Source of the DNA: Phoronis ovalis | Taxonomy: Eukaryota > Phoronida > Phoronidae | Assembly (NCBI GenBank): GCA_028565635.1 | Contig: JAOXYB010026868.1 | Location: 1 to 15,646, forward strand | DNA length: 15,646 nt | Direction of reading: 5' to 3' | Shown: piece by piece, positions 9,331-15,646 of the stretch | Layout of the letters: the number at the start of each line of letters is the position of its first letter | Numbering within the stretch: position 1 is the stretch's first letter | The notes under the pieces: model-generated | The model's database searches: none | Seen by the model: the letters and a program-made list of their open reading frames with translations, nothing else | What the model was told of the DNA's origin: nothing | Program-made: the position numbers and the translations under genes

Positions 9331-9947
9331 CCCACTTAAAAATTCTGCAGACTTGACAGGTATGTATTTGTATTATTACCCCTGGACCAGGATTGATCAC
9401 AACCACTTTAATGAGAGTGTCACTGGACCGTGTGGGTTAAACAGTTACTTATATATTGTAGTTCCATGAAAATAACCCAAATCAAGCATTATTAATGCTA
9501 ATTTACTTCAATGTTCAATAAATTCGAATTTTAGCTTTTGGGCTCGTCCAATCCATGATAAAAATTGTGTAGATAGTTTGCACTAATAGCGGCTCTATTT
9601 TCCCTATTTTACATAAAAAACAATCAGTGGAGAATCCTCGCTCAGAATTTAATTATGCAAAATTGTATTAACTTATTAACAGAATGAAAACAACCAGATG
9701 GTTACCCCCGTAATTACCATCGCATACTGTTGTCTGCTGCGAATGTAAAATCGAAGCTTAAAAATTACTATGAATCCCGCTACAAATTTGACAGGTAATT
9801 TCACATTTCAGTGCAGCTCTAAAGTTCCTCTAAACTAAAGTTCCGCTCTTCTTCTTCAAATGAGAGAGCCAAACACGGATATTTAATCGAGTCTGGTAAT
9901 AAATTGTAGGTTCTCTTATTTCTAGACAGTTTAAGCAAAGCTCTTAC

Positions 9948-10030
9948 CAACATGAAGTTCAAAAAGCTATCGAATTTAGCCACAAATCAGTTTATATTGT
10001 ATCAATTCAGTTCATCCCTGGCATCTATGC
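9948..10030 (-). other. CLHC1: Inferred non-coding first exon of the CLHC1-like gene (5' end approximate)
   Basis: The first coding exon begins at an acceptor (8958-8959), so an upstream 5' UTR exon is required. The best minus-strand donor towards the other gene is TTG|GTAAGAG at 9948/9947, giving a 990-nt first intron. With this join an in-frame TGA precedes ATG 8914. A 10-codon uORF starts at 9953 in this exon and ends at 8931. The transcription start is not determinable; the outer coordinate is a guess. Confidence 0.4.
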
Positions 10031-10044
10031 TTCGTTGCTGTGTG

Positions 10045-10070
10045 TGACGTCACTTCCGTTTACAAATGGC
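10045..10070. promoter_or_regulatory. Putative bidirectional promoter core: CRE + ETS + YY1/TISU-like sites
   Basis: A perfect palindromic CRE, TGACGTCA, lies at 10045-10052 and shares its last base with ACTTCCG (reverse CGGAAGT, ETS core) at 10052-10058. AAATGGCC follows at 10064-10071, resembling YY1/TISU elements. No TATA box is evident. CpG dinucleotides are visibly more frequent at 9720-10130 than in the flanks. The cluster sits between the inferred first exons of two divergent genes. CRE, ETS and YY1 motifs are classical components of TATA-less bidirectional promoters in animals. Confidence 0.6.
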
Positions 10071-10135
10071 CGATATGACAACCAAGATGTAAAACATTTC
10101 CTCTTACATTTTGAACGAAATTTGAAGATTACATA
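10060..10135 (+). other. Inferred non-coding first exon of the C6orf118-like gene, with a short uORF (5' end approximate)
   Basis: The coding start exon begins at an acceptor (CTGTATTCAG ending 10650), so a 5' UTR exon must lie upstream. A consensus donor ACATA|GTAAGT occurs at 10135/10136, just downstream of the CRE/ETS cluster, leaving a 515-nt intron. The exon holds a uORF of eight codons, 10066-10092 (ATG GCC GAT ATG ... ATG TAA), whose first ATG has G at +4. An in-frame TGA (in TTTGAAG) precedes the main ATG after splicing. The transcription start is unknown. Confidence 0.42.
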
Positions 10136-10650
10136 GTAAGTAATTGTCGTGTTTAAAGTTTTTCAATGGGAATAGACATGTATGGATTACACAAAAGTTT
10201 TTCTGTAACCCATTGGCGCTTGCATGTAACTTCATTATAATATTTAAAAGCTCCCAGGTTTACCCGCAGTTCAATATCTATCTTTCTTTGGATAGTTTAA
10301 AGCCTTGAGTAGGCATAGGCACTGCTAGCAAGGTCTAAGTGTAAGTGAAGGGGAAAGATGTACGAACAGCTCATAAAAAGATTGGATACAACTAAAAATG
10401 CTACACCTAGTATTTTTTCAAATTAAATTAAAGCTTCAATTACATACAAACTTCTGATAAACAACGAGTGATATTTCTTGATTATTATTTCGTAATAATT
10501 TTGTAGTACGAATGTAAAGAAATTCATGCTCTAAATAATATTGTAGTTATAGTAAAGTATTGATTTTTTTCATTATGTACTATAGCAACTGTCCATTAAC
10601 CATATTCATGAATTAACTGTCACCTATTTAAACTGTTTATCTGTATTCAG
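10136..10650 (+). other. Inferred 5' UTR intron of the C6orf118-like gene
   Basis: Donor GTAAGT at 10136, acceptor TATTCAG ending 10650. An inverted CCAAT box (ATTGG, 10212-10216) lies inside. Nothing else was recognised. Confidence 0.4.
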
Positions 10651-10658
10651 ACTGCAAC

Positions 10659-11396
10659 ATGAGTGCCACTAGAGAAAGAAAGTTGAACGAACTCCTTGAA
10701 TCGGTACAGTTAGCTCACCGTAAAGATATTATTGATTTTGCTGGTGGCCATTTAAATGAATCTAAACTGTACAAACCACCAGAAAATTTTACATACAAAT
10801 CATGGGGAAGTGATCCAATTCAAAAGCCACATAAAAAAAGTAAAATTCCCAGATCAAAGAATTCATTGACTGAAAGAGTGATGCAAGACACTATGTTAGA
10901 ATTTGCAGCAGGTACTACAGGAACAATGTTAATGAAGCCAAAGAAAGATATGCGCGTGAAGGCTAATACTAAATCCAAACCACCTACCTTATATGATAAA
11001 GTTGAGGACAATCACTTAGTGGAGGAACTACCTCCAAATGAATTTATGCTTCCAACACCTCGGTTTTATCGTACAAAGGCATGGAATGATCAAGATTTTG
11101 CCCCTGAGGAGATTTCGAAGCCCGTCCAAACTCAAGGGGAATTGAGGAGTAAAAACTTAGCTACGAAACTTAATTTACAGCATCAGTTTGTTCAAACTCA
11201 TGTGGGTGCTATTACGAAAAAAGACCAAATGAAAAGATTTAAAAAATTACAAAATGAAGTTGTTAGAAAACATGATTCATCTGAACGACATGTGTTACAA
11301 GGTGTTAAAGCTGTAGAGCATTTAGAAGGCAAACTGAAACAAAGATTGGAGGCTTTAGATAGCGGTGGCTATGGTCCAAATTTCAGTAGACTACAG
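10659..11396 (+). CDS. C6orf118-like coding exon 1 (246 codons)
   Basis: The exon starts at 10651 (acceptor TATTCAG|ACTGCAAC); translation starts at 10659 and the donor is CTACAG|GTTTGT at 11396/11397, phase 0. It encodes the GHLNESKLYKPPE motif (residues 30-42), a basic linker with KPHKKSKIPRSK, and a conserved helical part with HQFVQTHVGAITKKDQMKRF, RFKKLQNEVV and LEGKLKQRLEAL. The open frame runs on to 11531, but that extension is hydrophobic intron-like translation. Confidence 0.87.
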
Positions 11397-14300
11397 GTTT
11401 GTATACACATTACAATTCATGTTTTAATTTATTATACTCTGCATACAAAAAAGTATATGTTATGGAAGTACACCTTAATGCCCCATTTGGAATTGTTTGT
11501 CTTATATCAGTACTCGTCAGATTCAATGTAAAAGGGTGTTCACATTCTTTATAAATCAAAGGCAATATGTCATCTTGTGCTCATGTCAAATTAAATGTTG
11601 TATTTTTTTATTATTTTATATCTGTTCATCTTAAAACATAAATTTTGAAAGTATTTCTACAAACATAATAGTGTATGTTTAATGTAATTATTTGTTCCTA
11701 AAATCAATGTGTGTTAAGTGAACTGAAATGTTTGTTGTATTGATAGGCATATGGTGAAGTATTTGATGATTTAATTCATGAATCACAGACATTTGGCCAA
11801 GTTTTACGTACAATACAAGAAGAATATGACAACTATATAGACTGTTTACTTGACAATCATCCTACTCAACATCGTTTACTCAGAAATCAAGTAAGTTTCT
11901 TTAAAAGATATACTGATACTTTTTCTCTCTTTCATTCCAAGTTCACATATTAATTAAAACAGACTGATGATTTTGGTACACATTTAAGAAAACAGATATA
12001 AATTCTTACATAATTCTTAGAAACCTCGTCACAGCTAAAGTGACAAAACTAAAGTGATTTTTAAAGCTGTAGTATTACAGTATTGGTTATCATGAAGTGT
12101 TTTGTTAATATGTACATATGTGGCATAAACATTAATTAGGCACCAAAGCAACATTGATTATTGTGAGTTGGAATTCAAATTAACTGCTTAAAAAAAAATC
12201 AGATACCAATTAAAATAACAGTGCTTAATCCAGAGTTGATTATTATAATTTTTAAAAATCTGATTTACATATTAAAGTATTTTAAACAATCTATCAATTT
12301 TAGAAGAATCCTTTCTATTTTAATTACTATTTAAAAGTATGAAATAATGAAAATAAATTCTCAGTAGAAAGTTAATTCAAATATTGTAAAAATAATTGTG
12401 TGCCGCCTAGATCACTTTTACACACTAAAACACTACAAATATTCTGCAGCATGAATATTCATGAAAAAAAGTTGAGATATTGTTCAATTTATCAAACTTG
12501 GAACTTATTTTAAGCTAAATATTTGCAACTTTACAAAGCTTTTGAATTTATATAACTTGATCATGATAAGGAATAGTATACTATAACAATTGTTCATTAT
12601 GCCCATTTATGCATGTTTACAGGTGGATGAGTTAACTTCCCAAGGTATTTCCAATCCAAACAATCTTGCCAAAGAGAGGCACAGAGTTCTTGGCATGGAA
12701 AATGAAGGCAGAAAATTACTAGAATTAAATAATAACCTACGGGATGAGATAAAAACTGAACAAGCACTAGTAGTATCTACACCTGAGCCAGAAGAGAATC
12801 AAAAGCCTATCAGATCATTTCAGGTAAGGTTTACAACTAGTACATACAATTTAATCTTGTGTTTTTGCTTCCCTCAAATTAGAGAAATTCAGAGATAACA
12901 AATACGTGTTAGACAGTGTTTTTTAACACCATTATCTATTAATCAGGTTTAATTTCAGTATTTTTCTTGCTTTCCTTTCTTAAAGTTTATATTTGTTGGC
13001 ATGCTAAAATAAAGCAAGCGTTCCTATCAGTTTTTAAAAATATGTTGACCTATTGATTTCTTAACTATTACCCTTGCTCATCAGCTATGCTATTCTCTAT
13101 ATTGCTTTTCTTTAATATATTTTAAATTTTACAAAACTGAATACATATAGGTTTATATTTTTAACACTACTAGTAGAATATCTTTATTATAGGAGTTCAT
13201 GAAGTTTCATTTTGTGAGCTTTCAAAATATTCGAGACAGACTAGATCAGTTGGTAAAGTAATCTGTTATAAAAATAGCATAGTATAATAAAGTATGTGTA
13301 GTACAGTAAATTATGACACACTTGCACCATAAATGTGCTAGCAGAATCTCCTTATATTTGGAACTCACAATATATTGTGTTCCACGGGAGGCATAATAAC
13401 ACTGACTGTAGGCAGAGGTAAACTTATAACATGTCAACTGCTAAATTATTCCTGTTACACTGTAGGTCATGTAAAAAAGCATTTAGTATTTGTCTATCTT
13501 TACCTGTATTTATTGTTTGCAATTTATATTTAATTAAGTCTCGTCCCCGAGGAAAGAAAAAGGTATCATCACTTTGGTCACTGTAGGTTGTCACTGAATG
13601 CTGTTGTTTATAATGATGTTGACTTGCAGATGTTATAACAATTTGATAATCTGCAAAAAGTATGTTTTCATGTCATTATGCTTCACATATGTTAAAGGTG
13701 CTTTCTTTTTTATTGGAATCTTGAAAATGCTACTTGTAGTGTCAGTAAAAATGTGTTCGAAGAGTGCTTTTATAGTCTTGTGCCCTTTTTTGCCTTCTAA
13801 ATGTTGGATTTGCCTTATACTATTTGCTTTACTATAAATTTATAATTCAAATTTGATATTATTTAATCTTCTATAGTATAATAATTAGTCAACTCTAACT
13901 ACTTACAACAATTATAGTTATACAAACAAGCATGTTGCAACAAATTTATATACAATGAAAAGATTGATGTATGTATAATACCAGATACTGGATACATTTT
14001 ATCAGTATTTAAAAGTAATGGCTATTCTTTATATGCTATACTATATACTAATACCTGTGTTTCTTGAAAGTTTCTGTTTACTTATTTTTTAAATAATTAT
14101 ATGATTTCTGTTCTTTTTTAAAGTTTTTAAAAACAAGATAAAGATTTAGATTTCATTATATTGTATTGTCAACTATTTAGTTGACAACATTTAAATGTGT
14201 GAATCAAATTTTGTATTTCCTTTTAATATTTCATTGCCTGATAGGAAGAAGCTCCATTAGAACTGGAAGAACAAATAGAAGATTTGAGAGGAAATATATT

Positions 14301-15452
14301 AGAAAAAATGGATAATATTAGTGCTTTGAAGAAAACATTAAACCATGAATACGTTCCCGCCAATGTTTGCATGCACTTGGAACAATGCGTAAAGGAAACA
14401 GAGGTTTGTACGTACAAAAATATTGAAACAAATGTATTGATAGTGTTGGACTTGGTTCGATGGACTTTTAAGTATATCGACTAATAATCCAGAAATTAAA
14501 ATTAGATCTACTTCAGAAAATCATTTGTTGACAATGAGAAATGACAATCTTAACATAGTGTTTATCGGATAACTCATTTGAAATAAAAATTAGTTTTACT
14601 GTTTTATGCTTTGGCAAGTATTACAGCAGATCTTTATTTGACATTGTATAATATGTATTCTGAACAATTGCTGCTATCAACAGATTGAAATTCAAAAGTT
14701 ATTGAAACAGAATGAAGTGTTTGAGAACGATATGAAAGAACAAGGGGTGGAATTGCAGAACTGTATTGATGCATGTGAAGCCACAGAGGAGGACGAGGAA
14801 AGAATATGGAGAAAGGTATGACTTACATTCCCAAACTGTTTTTTTAGTAAATTGTTGCAGCATTAAATGTGATATTCAATTTCAGTTAGTTACAGATGCT
14901 ACCGTTTCCCCTAGTTGTCACTATAATGGACAACACTTTCATCATAACTATATGTGATTGCATGCGTTTTGTAAAAACGATGTTACCTGGTAATATCTGA
15001 TGCAGTCTATCATTCCTTCCAAGTATTATACTGTAAAGTGTGTCAATTAAGGTGCATAATAAAGTATTTTGAAAATTACAAAGTTTTATGTGATACTACA
15101 TTTTTAACAATTAACAGGGTGCCAGAACCTTTATTTTTTTTTACTGTCATGAAAAGTCAAGTCTATCATTATCTGTATGATAATCATTCAGACAAGAACA
15201 TGTACGCACTTTCAAGGGCTGGCACACACTTTGATACAAAATTGTTGGTGGATGAATGGGTTACATATGAGTTAAAATTTATAGCCAATCCAACTACAAC
15301 TGTACATTTTTTTGGATGATGATGCAGGCCAAAAATGTGTACAAATGTGTTGTTCATGTTTCCAGATTAATGGCAACCCTTGCGACCCAGGTTATGAATC
15401 ACCTGGTGAAGACTGGGACAGTGAGAATAGATGGGGATGGTACATCTCATAA
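10659..15452 (+). CDS. C6orf118-like coiled-coil protein (TSNAXIP1 N-terminal domain family), 6 coding exons
   Basis: Exons 10659-11396, 11747-11890, 12623-12823, 14245-14403, 14684-14815 and 15366-15452 join to 486 residues plus TAA. All five internal introns are GT-AG and phase 0. Homology is by recall to human C6orf118 (about 469 residues): the motif AHRKDIIDFAGGHLNESKLY with KPPE (about residues 19-42) matches its DHRED...GHLN..KLYRPPE, and the exon join giving SRLQ|AYGEVFDDL matches NRLHVFGKVFED. Residues about 170-295 fit the translin-associated factor X-interacting N-terminal domain. Coiled coil predominates at about 315-455. The function is not established; the related TSNAXIP1 is testis-associated. 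ATG 10659 opens the frame 8 bases after an acceptor, and an upstream in-frame TGA lies in the inferred first exon. The gene is divergent from the CLHC1-like gene. A TSNAXIP1 paralogue is the alternative, but the N-terminal motif favours C6orf118. Confidence 0.87.
11397..11746 (+). other. C6orf118-like intron, nothing further seen
   Basis: Donor GTTTGT, acceptor TTGATAG. The upstream frame stays open by chance to 11531 before a TAA. Confidence 0.8.
11747..11890 (+). CDS. C6orf118-like coding exon 2
   Basis: Acceptor TTGATAG|GCATAT, donor AATCAA|GTAAGT, phase 0 at both ends, 48 codons. It encodes AYGEVFDDLIHESQTFGQVL and IQEEYDNYIDCLLDNHP, strongly matching the F.KVFEDI...S.IFG.LL..VKDEYE.Y...LL pattern of C6orf118. 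Residues 247-294. Confidence 0.87.
11891..12622 (+). other. C6orf118-like intron
   Basis: Donor GTAAGT, acceptor TTTACAG. Contains a 14-bp palindrome CATGAATATTCATG at 12450-12463 and otherwise AT-rich sequence. Confidence 0.8.
12623..12823 (+). CDS. C6orf118-like coding exon 3
   Basis: Acceptor TGTTTACAG|GTGGAT, donor TTTCAG|GTAAGG, phase 0 at both ends, 67 codons. It encodes LAKERHRVLGMENEGRKLLE and NNNLRDEIKTEQ, a coiled-coil segment, then a Pro/Glu-rich hinge (STPEPEENQKP). It aligns with the E..RML......LE.N..LR.ELE.E part of C6orf118. Residues 295-361. Confidence 0.83.
12824..14244 (+). other. Longest C6orf118-like intron
   Basis: Donor GTAAGG, acceptor CCTGATAG. Open frames inside (for example 13598-13837) have the hydrophobic Phe/Leu/Cys composition of translated AT-rich intron. 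Apart from the palindrome at 14166-14187 nothing stands out. Confidence 0.75.
14166..14187. repeat. Perfect 10-bp inverted repeat in an intron
   Basis: TTGTCAACTA, spacer TT, TAGTTGACAA. It lies 58 bases upstream of the acceptor-bounded exon at 14245. The arm carries the same TTGTCAA word as the fold-back element at 4988-5193. Confidence 0.7.
14245..14403 (+). CDS. C6orf118-like coding exon 4
   Basis: Acceptor TGCCTGATAG|GAAGAA, donor ACAGAG|GTTTGT, phase 0 at both ends, 53 codons (residues 362-414). It encodes LEEQIEDLRGNILEKMDNIS, ALKKTLNHEYVP and MHLEQCVKETE. It corresponds to [20 protein letters not shown] of C6orf118. A 1.42-kb intron precedes it, the longest in this gene; I saw no extra phase-0 exon inside it. 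Confidence 0.84.
14684..14815 (+). CDS. C6orf118-like coding exon 5
   Basis: Acceptor CTATCAACAG|ATTGAA, donor AGAAAG|GTATGA, phase 0 at both ends, 44 codons (residues 415-458). It encodes IEIQKLLKQNEVFENDMKEQ, then CIDACEATEEDEERIWRK. It continues the heptad-like charged helix and fits the IEHEAIQLETENMILKKKI region of C6orf118 only loosely. Confidence 0.78.
15113..15319 (+). pseudogene. Coding-like open segment in the last intron of the C6orf118-like gene
   Basis: The open frame spans 15038-15319, and its latter part has a protein-like composition (MKSQVYHYLYDNHSDKNMYA, then LLVDEWVTYELKFIANPT). It follows TTAACAG at about 15117, but that acceptor would give a phase incompatible with the phase-0 donor at 14815, and no donor is evident before the TGA at 15317-15319. 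It is a possible exon relic or mobile-element fragment; the family is not recognised. Confidence 0.22.
15366..15452 (+). CDS. C6orf118-like terminal coding exon 6
   Basis: Acceptor TGTTTCCAG|ATTAAT, stop TAA at 15450-15452, 28 codons (residues 459-486). It encodes a short acidic, aromatic tail, DPGYESPGEDWDSENRWGWY plus IS. No homology to the human C-terminus is apparent. The join is supported by phase, the strong acceptor and an immediate stop. A different last exon is possible. Confidence 0.7.
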   Translation: MNGNPCDPGYESPGEDWDSENRWGWYIS

Positions 15453-15517
15453 ATCAATCGTGTGACATATGACCATGAGAAGATAACTGATTGAACAAAG
15501 GCTTTTAAAACCTTGTA

Positions 15518-15523
15518 AATAAG
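15518..15523 (+). terminator. Weak candidate poly(A) signal AATAAG
   Basis: The region 15453-15646 after the stop has no canonical AATAAA or ATTAAA. AATAAG at this place, 66 bases past the stop, is the nearest one-base variant. The true signal may lie to the right of the window. Nothing else was seen in this 3' flank. Confidence 0.25.
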
Positions 15524-15646
15524 TCTATTTCATATTATGAATTGTGTTCAATGTATATTGCTTTGGAATGCACATCGCTCCCACTAGATAGGAATTTAAT
15601 TATAAATTAACTCGGAAAATATTACCCTAGTAAAATACGATGGTTT

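Noticed and set aside
10034-10048. Possible RFX X-box (GTTGCT, 3-nt spacer, TGTGAC) in the shared promoter
   Set aside because: The first half fits fairly well but the second half fits only about four of six consensus positions, so it is too weak to call although a ciliary link would be attractive.
13598-13837. 79-codon hydrophobic open frame in an intron
   Set aside because: The Phe/Leu/Ile/Cys-rich composition matches translated T-rich intron. It lies wholly inside a GT-AG intron joining two phase-0 exons of one protein.

Overview
This is an AT-rich eukaryotic window with split genes, GT-AG introns (most 0.3-1.4 kb), conventional splice consensus and animal-type gene content. The two recognisable proteins have animal homologues, so this is animal nuclear DNA. 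Gene-family recall and the style of dispersed repeats suggest an invertebrate, perhaps marine, but the phylum cannot be fixed from sequence alone. No rRNA, tRNA, CRISPR or bacterial-type feature was seen.

Layout. Bases 1-2330 are non-coding, with a possible LINE/SINE-type 3' tail near 1856-1904 and a G-rich tract plus palindrome at the left edge. From about 9948 down to 2371 on the minus strand lies a complete CLHC1-like gene (clathrin heavy chain linker domain containing protein 1). Ten coding exons with compatible phases give a 663-residue product, preceded by a probable non-coding first exon. From about 10060 to 15452 on the plus strand lies a complete gene related to human C6orf118 (family of translin-associated factor X-interacting N-terminal domain proteins). 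Six coding exons, all joined by phase-0 introns, give 486 residues, again with a probable non-coding first exon.

The two genes are head to head. Their inferred first exons end only about 190 bp apart, and between them sit a perfect palindromic CRE (TGACGTCA) abutting an ETS-type ACTTCCG and an ATGGCC-containing YY1/TISU-like site. This is the arrangement of a TATA-less bidirectional promoter. Both proteins are coiled-coil rich and poorly characterised. Shared regulation is an inference and may point to a common cellular role, possibly ciliary or sperm related.

Introns carry most of the remaining structure. There is a 206-bp fold-back element with two ungapped 90-bp arms in a CLHC1 intron, a 30-bp tandem repeat in the long 5' intron of CLHC1, and a 50-codon coding-like fragment in another CLHC1 intron. 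A coding-like open frame also lies in the last intron of the plus-strand gene. I found no clear evidence of a wholly new system; the divergent gene pair and the fold-back element are the most worthwhile items.
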